Shown in pieces: positions 1 to 7,973 of a DNA stretch of 64,000 bases. Below the pieces are notes generated by a model. That model was not told where the DNA came from and did not search any database. It saw only the letters and a program-made list of their open reading frames with translations. Position numbers and translations under genes: made by a program. Position 1 is the first letter of the stretch. Every line of letters starts with the position of its first letter. The stretch is from UBA7672 sp044224605 (GTDB taxonomy: Bacteria > Pseudomonadota > Alphaproteobacteria > Caulobacterales > Hyphomonadaceae): positions 1 to 64,000 of the forward strand of contig JBGAKC010000003.1 in the NCBI GenBank assembly GCA_044224605.1. The letters are read 5' to 3'.

Positions 1-46
1 GGGCCATCGCCCGCTCACGCAGATCCATCGACAGGGCTCGTGTCAT
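1..46 (-). CDS. IS630-family transposase, N-terminal fragment at window edge
   Basis: Only the first 15 codons lie in the window. They begin at an ATG at 46-44 and read MTRALSMDLRERAMA. This fits the usual IS630-type opening (short leader, then S-x-DLRER). A good ribosome binding site, AGGAGG, precedes the ATG. The rest of the element would lie left of position 1, so the type of IS and its intactness cannot be judged. The call rests on 15 residues only. Confidence 0.55.
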   Translation of the reverse strand, partial: MTRALSMDLRERAMA

Positions 47-260
47 GTCCGCCGGCCTCCTGTCCGGCCGACACAAACGGAATCACGAGACGCCTAAACC
101 GGGAATCCCCCAGATTCAGCTGGAGCTGCGTTTGCTCTAGTGAATGACCTCAACCAGTCTTGAAGGCGCTGACGCCAGACATTCACAACCGCAATCGCCA
201 TGCCGAGGCGATCCGCGAAGCCGCCACTGATAATATGACATGCATCACGATCGGGCCGAA

Positions 261-304
261 TTGATCGCGATCAAGGGCCGCGTATGCGCCTCCTCGCCTA
301 ATAT
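261..304 (+). promoter_or_regulatory. FNR/FixK-type box with -10 element
   Basis: TTGAT-CGCG-ATCAA at 261-274 is a perfect FNR/FixK-family palindrome. A TAATAT -10-like hexamer lies at 299-304. A start of transcription near 309-311 would put the box centre (267.5) about 42 bp upstream, the class II activator position. This implies low-oxygen control of the diheme enzyme beginning at 360. Box and spacing are seen directly; the regulator identity is inferred. Confidence 0.65.
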
Positions 305-359
305 TTGTAAAGAACGCCCGCGCCATTGCGGATGCAGCCTATGACATGAGCGAGACGAA

Positions 360-1595
360 GTGCGTTACAGGCAAAGTCGCAGGACGATTTTCACAGGACT
401 GGCGGTATTGGTCGCCTCCGGCTTCCTTCTTGCCGGACAGTTCCTGCCCGATGCGCGCGCCCAGGAGACACGCCCGTCCTCCAGTCCGGCCTACGACTGG
501 AACCTGCCGCCATGGATGCCGCCTCCCCCGGAGCCGCCGTCGAATCCGACAACCGCGGCCAAGGTCGAACTCGGCAGGCGCCTCTTCTATGATGGCCGCC
601 TCGCAGCCGATTTCATGCGCTCATGCGCCAGCTGCCATCAGCAGGAAACCGCCTTTTCGGACGCCGCGCCCTTTTCATGGGGCGTCACTGGCCAGCTTAC
701 GGCCCGCAATACGCCGTCCCTGACCAATGTCGGATACGCACAAAGCCTGACCTGGGTGAACCCTTACATGCGCGACCTTGAGGTTCAGGCACGTGCGCCT
801 CTGTTTGGCGAACACCCGGTCGAAATGGGCATGGCCAATCAGCAGGAAGAGCTGGCGGGGCGACTTGCGGCAGATCCGGTCTATCGGGAGCTGTTCCCGC
901 GCGCCTTCCCCGCCGAGGACGGCCACATCTCGGTGTCGACCATCACCGCAGCGCTGGCCGCCTTCGAGCGCACGCTTGTGTCTGCGCGATCGCCTTATGA
1001 TGAGTATCGTTTTGGCGGCAAGCCCACGCTTGTGTCTGCGCGATCGCCTTATGATGAGTATCGTTTTGGCGGCAAGCCCTCCGCCATCAGCGAGGCCGCC
1101 AGGCGCGGCGAGGCGCTCTTCTTCAGCGATCGTCTCAAGTGTCGAGCCTGTCATGGGGATCCGCTTTTCGGCGCCGGAAGCGCAGGAGAGGGCTCGCCGC
1201 TGGCGAATTTCCACAACACCGGCCTCTACAACCTTGATGCATCCGGCGCCTATCCAGCTTCCAACCCGGGGTTGATCGCCAACACGGCCAATCCGGCGGA
1301 CATGGGCAAGTTCAAGACGCCTGGCTTGCGCAATATAGCGCTCACGGCCCCCTATATGCACGATGGCTCCCTCAGGACACTGGCGGAGGTGCTCGACCAC
1401 TACGCCGCCGGCGGCCGGCTCGTTCCGGAAGGCGAAGCCCTCGCCGGCGATGGACGCAAGAACCCATTGAAGGATCCGCTGATCACCGGGTTCGTTCTGT
1501 CACAACAGGAGAAGCAGGACGTGATCGCCTTCCTCGAATCGCTGACGGATCCGACATTCCTGACCGATCCACGTCTCGCCAATCCGTGGAAATGA
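360..1595 (+). CDS. Diheme cytochrome c peroxidase family (MauG/MbnH-like)
   Basis: Secreted diheme enzyme of 411 residues with a GTG start, a signal peptide ending near ARAQ (residue 35), and haem motifs CASCH (89-93) and CRACH (261-265). It closely parallels the MbnH-like protein encoded at 11219-12436, including VELGRRLFYD and the conserved N-terminal haem context. Members of this family use a high-valent diheme state to oxidise a partner protein. No MbnP-like partner lies beside it. Residues 205-222 are duplicated exactly at 223-240, between the two haem domains, which the paralogue does not show. It may still fold, since the insertion is in frame, but activity is uncertain. It converges on the next gene, with 7 bp between stops. 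Confidence 0.85.
   Translation: MRYRQSRRTIFTGLAVLVASGFLLAGQFLPDARAQETRPSSSPAYDWNLPPWMPPPPEPPSNPTTAAKVELGRRLFYDGRLAADFMRSCASCHQQETAFSDAAPFSWGVTGQLTARNTPSLTNVGYAQSLTWVNPYMRDLEVQARAPLFGEHPVEMGMANQQEELAGRLAADPVYRELFPRAFPAEDGHISVSTITAALAAFERTLVSARSPYDEYRFGGKPTLVSARSPYDEYRFGGKPSAISEAARRGEALFFSDRLKCRACHGDPLFGAGSAGEGSPLANFHNTGLYNLDASGAYPASNPGLIANTANPADMGKFKTPGLRNIALTAPYMHDGSLRTLAEVLDHYAAGGRLVPEGEALAGDGRKNPLKDPLITGFVLSQQEKQDVIAFLESLTDPTFLTDPRLANPWK
971..1079 (+). repeat. Exact 54-bp tandem duplication inside the diheme enzyme gene
   Basis: Units at 971-1024 and 1025-1078 are identical, and position 1079 continues the match by one base. The duplication is in frame and adds 18 residues (TLVSARSPYDEYRFGGKP twice). 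The paralogue at 11219 has a single copy at the same place. The lack of any difference between copies points to a recent event, or to an assembly artefact. Confidence 0.95.
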
Positions 1596-1602
1596 CGGAT
1601 CA

Positions 1603-3042
1603 TCACAGATCCTGGGTTCCCTCGAATTCCGGCGGCAGGGGATCGTTCCTGAGACAGTCGAGATCGAGACTGGCGGATGGGTCGGACAGGAAGGCCGCAA
1701 TAGCCCGCCTTGCACAGGCGCTGTGGCCTGCAACGCCGTGGGTCGAATAGGGCGCGACACCAAGACGGCCATGGCTGAGGCCCCTGATTGCGGCCTGCGC
1801 GAGTTCTGGCGGGCAGCCCGGATCGATTCCGGCTGCGAGCATGAGGACGCTAGCGTCGCTCTTCACCGCAGCATTTTCCCTGCGATCCGCCACGGGCTCG
1901 GCCATGGCCCTGCAGGTTGAGAAATAGTTCGTCATGGTCAGTGCGACGGCCTCGGCCAGAGGATCGCCTCTTGCGAGGTCGGCGCCCGCCCCTGCCCGCT
2001 CGAACGGAAGCTCCTCATTGCAAAGGAAGGCCAGATGCGCCGCTTCCGCGTATCCGGCAGCGGCAGGCGGGGCATCCTCGCCCAGGATGGATCTATCGCC
2101 TTCCAGCACCCGCCAGACGTTGATCGGCAATTTCTCCATATCGTCACGATCATACAGCGACTGCGTCATCCAGGCTGAAAGGCGTCCCAACCAGTCGCGG
2201 GCGCCGGGCTTGGCGTCTATGACGTCCAGTTGCGATCTAACCATCGTCCGAAGGCGCGAGCCCAATCCTGGATAACGTGCGCCACATGCCGCATCCTGCT
2301 CGCAGAGTTCGAGAACGCGCTCCCAGGCCCGGGAAACCCAGACGGGACCGGTTTCGGTCCAGCTAGCCTCCGGCGGCCAGGGCGAATCCAGCACAACGGC
2401 GCGAACGCCCTCAGGCGCGTGGAGCAGCAGGTCGAAGGCGACGCGCGTGCCATATGACAGCGCATAGACATCGAATGTCCCAATCCCGAGAGCCTTCCTC
2501 AGGTCCTGAAGGTCACGAACCACCTCGATGGAAGTGTAGCGCGCGAGATTGACCCCACCCTCTGCGTGCTTGCGGAGGCATGCCTGAAGCGAGGTTGCCG
2601 CATCAGCGGAGGCCGGCCCTGCATCCGTCAGAGGCAGACCCCCGCATCCGAGAAAGGGCCGCGCCTGGCCGCTACCGCGCTGGTCAAAGAATATCCAGTC
2701 CTGCTGCTGGCCGACGAGACCTGCCCATTCCGGCGCCTGCAGCGCCTGAGCCACGTCCGCGACGACACCCCCGCCCGGTCCGCCATGGAGATAGAAGACG
2801 GGCGGCGCCTGACTGTCGGCGTTTCTCGCCCTGACAATGACAACAGGCAGAACCACACGTCGGCCCGAGGGGGCTGCGCGATCCTCCGGAAGAGTGATTT
2901 CTCCACATTCGATTTGCCTACCCTGGAGAACAAGATCCTCCGCACAGGCGACGGATTCATACCCCGAAGCACCGACCGGACCGCACGAAGCCAGACATGC
3001 GGCGAACGCCGCCACAAGCCGCCGCGACGGGGTCCAGCACAT
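1603..3042 (-). CDS. Secreted alpha/beta hydrolase, TAP/proline-iminopeptidase-like lipoprotein
   Basis: The start at 3042 is chosen because the protein then opens with a lipoprotein signal (lipobox LASC, about residue 19). This gives about 479 residues, typical of tripeptidyl aminopeptidase-like alpha/beta hydrolases. Visible motifs are HGGPGGG (oxyanion loop), DQRGSG, and the nucleophile elbow ALSYG, where the usual first glycine of GxSxG is alanine. A C-terminal GHSACARR segment probably supplies the catalytic histidine. It is the last gene of the minus-strand operon and starts 11 bp after the phosphotriesterase stop. The likely role is periplasmic or outer-membrane hydrolysis of a peptide, amide or ester; the substrate is unknown. 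Confidence 0.75.
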   Translation of the reverse strand: MCWTPSRRLVAAFAACLASCGPVGASGYESVACAEDLVLQGRQIECGEITLPEDRAAPSGRRVVLPVVIVRARNADSQAPPVFYLHGGPGGGVVADVAQALQAPEWAGLVGQQQDWIFFDQRGSGQARPFLGCGGLPLTDAGPASADAATSLQACLRKHAEGGVNLARYTSIEVVRDLQDLRKALGIGTFDVYALSYGTRVAFDLLLHAPEGVRAVVLDSPWPPEASWTETGPVWVSRAWERVLELCEQDAACGARYPGLGSRLRTMVRSQLDVIDAKPGARDWLGRLSAWMTQSLYDRDDMEKLPINVWRVLEGDRSILGEDAPPAAAGYAEAAHLAFLCNEELPFERAGAGADLARGDPLAEAVALTMTNYFSTCRAMAEPVADRRENAAVKSDASVLMLAAGIDPGCPPELAQAAIRGLSHGRLGVAPYSTHGVAGHSACARRAIAAFLSDPSASLDLDCLRNDPLPPEFEGTQDL

Positions 3043-3052
3043 TGCCCGGCTC

Positions 3053-4108
3053 CTACTGGAATGTGAGCAATCGGGCGGGCGTGTGCCGAAAAATCCGGTC
3101 AATCTCGAATTCCTCGAAATTCCGCCGCCGCATGAGGGGGATCACATTCCGAAACATGTGCCCATACCCATGACCGCCATGACAACCGAGCCGCGACCGG
3201 AAACAGATATCCTGCGACATCGCGATCTGGTCCAGATGACCGCGATCGATGAGCTTGCGGATCGAGCGCAGGCGCTGGGCGTCATTTGGCATGTCCACGG
3301 CTTCGTTGAGCTTGTAGTAGGACGTTTCCATGCCGAAGAGATCGAGTTCGACGACCACGCCCGTATCAGCCAGGCGAAAGAGCCGGTCCTCGTCGAAGAT
3401 CGTGCGGTCGATGTGACTGATCACGCAGCGATCCATTCTCGCCCCCTCCCGCGACAGGAAGTCAGCGATCTCCTTGGGCTGGTCGGGATCTCGCCCTGGA
3501 TGGATCGTGAGCGAGGCGCCTGTCTCACCCTGCGCCGTCACTGCGGCAGACATCACCTTGCGCTCGTTCGCAGTCCACGGCGCCTGGCAGCCAATCTCGC
3601 CAATGATCCCCGCACGCACATGCGTTCCCCACGCCCCGCTGAATATCTGGTCGACGATCTCGGAGGCGATCGCATCGGCCGGACGATCAAGAACAGCCGG
3701 CGTCTGGTATTCCTCGACATAGTATCCGCAGCCCATGACGATGTTCACGCCAGACGCGGAAGCCACGCGCTGCAGCGCCTCAGGGTCCGGATGCAGGCCG
3801 CCGCACGAGACTTCCACGAGGCTCTGCCCGCCGCTAGATCTCAGCGCCTTCAACTCACGAATGGCGACATCGACGTCATCGAGCCTGCAATTGCCAGGCG
3901 CGACCAACTCGCCATAGTCGATCGCGAAACGGTTCTCGAGCGTGATGACGTCGCCTGTCTGCTCGATCTCCTTCCAGGCTGGCGGTCGAATGTCGAGCAG
4001 CACGTGCTCGTGAAGCAGCGTGCTGCCCAGGGCGTCGGGATCAATCAGACCGTTGACGGTCTGGACACGCCCGGCGAGCCTCTCCCGCGTCAGTCTTTCG
4101 CTCGTCAC
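3053..4108 (-). CDS. Phosphotriesterase-family metal-dependent hydrolase
   Basis: TIM-barrel amidohydrolase relative of about 351 residues. Metal-binding features are HEH (33-35), GEIG in the position of the bridging residue, LTIHPG, CVISHID, and SQDIC near the C-terminus. As in E. coli PHP, a glutamate (GEIG) replaces the carbamylated lysine of classical phosphotriesterases. The GTG start at 4108 is chosen for the upstream GGGAG and because the family core begins shortly after it; a longer in-frame extension overlaps the neighbouring gene and lacks homology. Family members hydrolyse lactones, esters or phosphotriesters. No signal peptide is seen, so it is probably cytoplasmic, unlike its operon neighbours. 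Confidence 0.8.
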   Translation of the reverse strand: MTSERLTRERLAGRVQTVNGLIDPDALGSTLLHEHVLLDIRPPAWKEIEQTGDVITLENRFAIDYGELVAPGNCRLDDVDVAIRELKALRSSGGQSLVEVSCGGLHPDPEALQRVASASGVNIVMGCGYYVEEYQTPAVLDRPADAIASEIVDQIFSGAWGTHVRAGIIGEIGCQAPWTANERKVMSAAVTAQGETGASLTIHPGRDPDQPKEIADFLSREGARMDRCVISHIDRTIFDEDRLFRLADTGVVVELDLFGMETSYYKLNEAVDMPNDAQRLRSIRKLIDRGHLDQIAMSQDICFRSRLGCHGGHGYGHMFRNVIPLMRRRNFEEFEIDRIFRHTPARLLTFQ

Positions 4109-4194
4109 GAGGAAGGTATCTCCCGTCTGCCGCACCCACGGGCCACGCAGGAATACGCGACTGCCCGTGCAACTGGCCAGACCCTGGCTGCTGC

Positions 4195-5493
4195 TTACCG
4201 GCCTGCAGTATAGGCGATCGCGAACGGGTCGTTGGCCGGATCGTCGCTCCACTGATATTCTAGCGAATGGGCCAGAAGGGCCGCGCGTTCCTTGCCGTAG
4301 AGTTTCGCAACCAGCCCAAGGGCCATGTCGGTGCCGGCGGAGACGCCCGAAGATGTAATGAATTTGCCATCTTCGACCCAGCGCGCCTTCCCCTGCCAGT
4401 CCACCGACCGATCCTGCTCGACGGCGAGGGAGAAGAAGTTCTTGTTGGAAGTCGCCTTGCGGCCCTTGAGCAAGCCGGCCTTGGCAAGGATCGCCGATCC
4501 TGTGCACACGGACGTTGTGAGCTGCGTCTTCTCGTCCTGCTTGCGGATAAAGGCGAGCATGGCCTCGTTGTTCAACTCGGTCCGCGTGCCAACGCCCCCT
4601 GGAATCATCATGATGTCGAGCTGAGGCGCAGTGGCGAACGAATATTGCGCGACCGCCGAAACGCCCTGCGCCGATTTCACCGGTCCGCCCTCCTGCGAGA
4701 TCAGGACGACCTGGAAATCCGGCACGTAGGCCCACATTTCAACGGGACCAAAGACATCGAGTACTTCGAAGCCGGTATAGAGCACGACGCCGACAATCTT
4801 GCGTCCTGGCGCGACGGGCGGCGCCTGCACGACCTGGTTCGGATCCGGCTTGATGTCGGGATTGAGGGCCGCTTTCACATAGGCATCGCGTCCCTTGCCG
4901 ATGGACGCAAGGTACTCAACGCGGTTGCTGACGCCATCGCCATCCGCATCGCCATCATAGGCCAGCAGCTTGCCCGCCTTGATGGCGAGCGAATAATCGC
5001 CTTTCATCGCCGCGCCGAAATTGCTTGACATAGCGCTGTAGGATTTGAGTGACGCCTCGCCGAGCATGGCATAGCCGGCCGCGACGGTCGCCGACGTCGG
5101 ATAGCGCGAAGCCAGCTTCTGGAAGTCGACCGTGGCGGACGCCTGCGCCTGCGCAAAGGCGGCGGCGACGGTTGCATGATCGACCCCGCCCCTCGCCTTC
5201 AGGTCAAGCTGAGGATTCTTCAGGATCGCGGCAACCAGCGCCATTTCGTCCGCGTCCGGAATTCCGTTGCCGGTCGAGGAGGTATCGAGATTGCCGTCCG
5301 TCGTTGCGGGGTTGAAGTTAAGTCCGCGCATTGCCGCATCGAAGTCGACGGATGCGACCGGGGCGACGCCAGCCCGTTGCGAAACTGCCGGAGCAGCGCT
5401 GATACAGGCCGCAAGCATCGCAACAGCGGCAAGCGATGCGACGAGCGACCGCCTGCGCCTTGCGATGGATCCGGTAAATGACGAGGTCTTCAT
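4195..5493 (-). CDS. DJ-1/PfpI-family domain fused to an EF-hand-like N-terminal region
   Basis: A protein of 432 residues. An N-terminal export signal with a possible lipobox (LAAC, Cys30) is followed by an alpha-helical region containing an acidic calcium-type loop at 180-190 (DGDADGDGVSN). Residues 230-430 form a DJ-1/PfpI domain with the nucleophile Cys330 in SVCTGSAILAKAGL, most like isonitrile hydratase-type members. The fusion with a secreted acidic domain is unusual, because DJ-1 proteins are normally cytoplasmic and about 200 residues long. Its ATG overlaps the acylase stop (ATGA), so the two are translationally coupled. The substrate is unknown. Confidence 0.75.
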   Translation of the reverse strand: MKTSSFTGSIARRRRSLVASLAAVAMLAACISAAPAVSQRAGVAPVASVDFDAAMRGLNFNPATTDGNLDTSSTGNGIPDADEMALVAAILKNPQLDLKARGGVDHATVAAAFAQAQASATVDFQKLASRYPTSATVAAGYAMLGEASLKSYSAMSSNFGAAMKGDYSLAIKAGKLLAYDGDADGDGVSNRVEYLASIGKGRDAYVKAALNPDIKPDPNQVVQAPPVAPGRKIVGVVLYTGFEVLDVFGPVEMWAYVPDFQVVLISQEGGPVKSAQGVSAVAQYSFATAPQLDIMMIPGGVGTRTELNNEAMLAFIRKQDEKTQLTTSVCTGSAILAKAGLLKGRKATSNKNFFSLAVEQDRSVDWQGKARWVEDGKFITSSGVSAGTDMALGLVAKLYGKERAALLAHSLEYQWSDDPANDPFAIAYTAGR

Positions 5494-7883
5494 TTTCTGT
5501 CTCCTGTGTTCTGATTGATGCGTGGTGCGGACGGCATTGCCGGCCTGCCGATGAGGAAGTGCTCCGTTGCGCCAACCTGTGTTGCGGCGATCTCCGCTGC
5601 ATTGAAGGGGACATCGAGCAGGGTCTGACGCGAATAGACCGCTGTCATGTCGGAGAAGTGCGGCGAGGACGGGTTGGTTGACTGGGAATAGGTCACGATG
5701 AAGCGTCCTTGCGGACCAGCGGGCAGAAGGGAGACGATGTGGATGTAGCTGTCGCCGGTCCTGATCTCGCTGATGCCGGCGCCAGGCTCAAATGCGCCGG
5801 GACGGACGAGATGGTAGGCAAAGCCTGACCCCGAAATCGGCATGCGAACGCCGTTTCGGGTAACCGACTGCACCGCCCCCAACGGCGCGTCGATGGCGAC
5901 CTTCGCCGTCTCGAACGTCAGCACCGCGCGCGCCAAGGCCTCTCGTGTCTCGGGGCCGGTCTGGAGCCCGCTGGGCGTGCTGACCGGATCAGCCGGTTCA
6001 AAGGGATGCTTCCAGTATCGTGACTCAAGGGCGAAGCCGGTCATCGGGACGGCGTCGAGATTGCGGAGGAATTCTGCAAACAAGGCTGACCCGCGCGCAT
6101 CGAGCGTGTCCTGCCTGTTCCAGCTGGCCAGCACATCGCAGGCCTTCACAAGATCAACTGCCGTTCCCGACTTTAGGATGACCCGCGGATTGGCCGCGCA
6201 ATCTGCGAGCAAATCGGGCAACGTCAGTTCGGCCGTGAGATTGCGCGCGCGAAAGAAGGCGCTTTCCCATCTGGCGGGCGTAACGCCGATAGTCCCATCG
6301 GGGCCCTTTGTGGTCATCATGTCGCGAACGAGGAGCGCGGCCGTGCGTGTGCGCTCTCCACGCGCGGACTGCTCGGGTCCGATGACCTTCTGAAATCCCG
6401 TCAGCCACCCCTCCGGCGCGAGCGTGGCGAACCAGTGGCTGTCATTGGAGTTCCAGACTGCGTCACGCCTGATGATCGACGGGCGACGGATGGCTGGAAT
6501 GATCCCAGGCCGCACCGAACGGGCATCCAGCGTCCATGCGCACGCCCGGCGAGCGCCATCGAGCACGGTGACATCCGCGATATTCATGAAGTCCCGCGCC
6601 GGCCCCTTTACCGTACACATATCCAGCTGCCGGTCGGTGATATTTGCGGCGACCGAAATGTTCGCATACAGCGCCTCTCCGGTCCCGTCCGCCGCGGTCA
6701 CGTTGGACCAGGGCGAACCGAGATAGGCATCGAGCTCTTGCTTGATCCCGCGTACGGAGGATGCCTTGGCGATCGCGAGAAACTGATCGGCAAAGGCCGT
6801 GTTCTTGCGCTCCGGGTCGGCAAAGGCGTAGGCGCGCCCCCCGCCCCACGGCAACCTCGCGCCTTCTATGACTGGCCCGAACTGCGTTTCCCAGAATGCG
6901 TGCTCGACGGAGCCGGCCTCTGTGGCCACATGCACGGTGACGCGCGACATCGGGTGGGAGACGCCGTCGACGATGTACCGTGTAGGATCTGCAGGATCGA
7001 GCGTGAGTTCGTAAAGCGTCGATCGGCGATCGGTTGTATGGGTGATGCCCCAACCGACATCGCGATTGAAGCCAAGCATCGGGAACGGAAGGCCAAGCGC
7101 GGTGGCGCCGAAGACGTCCAGCTTTCCCGGCACGGTCATATGAAACGCGTGCAGACGTTCCGTGCCGTGCCAGGCATAATGCGGATTTGCAAAGCTCAGC
7201 CCGCCTGCTCCGCCCGCGACGCCCTCGCGACCGAACGCGACGGCGTTGGAAGCGCCGTGGATTTTTGCTTCGCCATCGGCCGCGTCAGTGGAGGCAGGCG
7301 CAGGAATTGCCGAGACCTCGGTTGGCGGCGCCGCGGCGACGAGCTCCCGCAGGACCCCAGCCGTTGTCTCCAGAAGCGGAATGTGTGCGATGCGCCGCCA
7401 GACATCATCTTCCCCTATCGGGCGAAACCAGGGCTGTTCGCGGCAGTCCTCGCCCGCGGCGCGCTCGGCGCTGACGTGCTGATTGAACCCTTCTGCATAT
7501 CCGCGAACCAGCGCCCTGACATCGGCAGAGGCTGCGCCCCTCACCCGCGCCACGGTCTCCGGCGACAGCAGATAGAGATAAGCCGCATCGCTGTCGGCGT
7601 TACTGATGCTGCCGCCCGCGAAGGCGTCCACATAGCCAGCGCCGGCCGAAAGGCGCCGGCTACGCTCGCCGCCGAGGGTGATCGCCCGCTCGACGATGGC
7701 GCAAAGATTGTCCCGGGAGACCGCCAGCCCGTAGCCGAATCCAGCGCCTTCAAAGCCATCGGCGGCAATGTGGGCGAGACCGTAGGGCGTGTAGCGGACT
7801 TCGACGCGCTCGCGCAGCGCGCCGTCCGGCGCATCCGCGCAGGCGGCCAGCACAATCAGAAGACCAAGCGTCATCGCGCGCAT
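5490..7883 (-). CDS. Penicillin-acylase-family Ntn hydrolase (AHL-acylase-like) lipoprotein
   Basis: A precursor of 797 residues with a lipobox (LAAC, Cys15). It shows the acylase architecture: an alpha-chain region to about residue 205, a linker, then the autoproteolytic site GASNAVAFG with predicted nucleophile Ser212, followed by FANPHYAWHG and FNRDVGWGITHTTDR, typical of the beta chain. Family members cleave amide bonds in N-acyl homoserine lactones, penicillins or cyclic lipopeptides after self-processing in the periplasm. It is the first gene of the operon and lies directly behind the palindromic operator at 7912-7939, so the TetR protein encoded divergently probably controls it. Substrate class is inferred. 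Confidence 0.85.
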   Translation of the reverse strand: MRAMTLGLLIVLAACADAPDGALRERVEVRYTPYGLAHIAADGFEGAGFGYGLAVSRDNLCAIVERAITLGGERSRRLSAGAGYVDAFAGGSISNADSDAAYLYLLSPETVARVRGAASADVRALVRGYAEGFNQHVSAERAAGEDCREQPWFRPIGEDDVWRRIAHIPLLETTAGVLRELVAAAPPTEVSAIPAPASTDAADGEAKIHGASNAVAFGREGVAGGAGGLSFANPHYAWHGTERLHAFHMTVPGKLDVFGATALGLPFPMLGFNRDVGWGITHTTDRRSTLYELTLDPADPTRYIVDGVSHPMSRVTVHVATEAGSVEHAFWETQFGPVIEGARLPWGGGRAYAFADPERKNTAFADQFLAIAKASSVRGIKQELDAYLGSPWSNVTAADGTGEALYANISVAANITDRQLDMCTVKGPARDFMNIADVTVLDGARRACAWTLDARSVRPGIIPAIRRPSIIRRDAVWNSNDSHWFATLAPEGWLTGFQKVIGPEQSARGERTRTAALLVRDMMTTKGPDGTIGVTPARWESAFFRARNLTAELTLPDLLADCAANPRVILKSGTAVDLVKACDVLASWNRQDTLDARGSALFAEFLRNLDAVPMTGFALESRYWKHPFEPADPVSTPSGLQTGPETREALARAVLTFETAKVAIDAPLGAVQSVTRNGVRMPISGSGFAYHLVRPGAFEPGAGISEIRTGDSYIHIVSLLPAGPQGRFIVTYSQSTNPSSPHFSDMTAVYSRQTLLDVPFNAAEIAATQVGATEHFLIGRPAMPSAPRINQNTGDRK

Positions 7884-7911
7884 CTTGGTTCAGCCCGTCA
7901 GGCGTTGCGGC

Positions 7912-7954
7912 AAAAATACTAGCGGCCACTAGTATTTTTACTAGTCTTGACTAG
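7912..7954. promoter_or_regulatory. Two palindromic operators in the divergent promoter region
   Basis: AAAAATACTAG (7912-7922) and CTAGTATTTTT (7929-7939) form a perfect 11-bp inverted repeat with a 6-bp spacer. A second repeat, CTAGTC (7941-7946) and GACTAG (7949-7954), sits 1 bp beyond and shares the CTAG core. They lie between the acylase start (7883) and the MaoC-like start (7974). They are the obvious sites for the TetR-type protein encoded two genes away. Confidence 0.7.
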
Positions 7955-7973
7955 CTTTTTTGTTTGGCCGAGG

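Noticed and set aside
3053..4735. A 560-residue phosphotriesterase with a long N-terminal domain
   Set aside because: The extra N-terminal residues overlap the DJ-1 gene in another frame and have no homology; the real protein begins near 4108.
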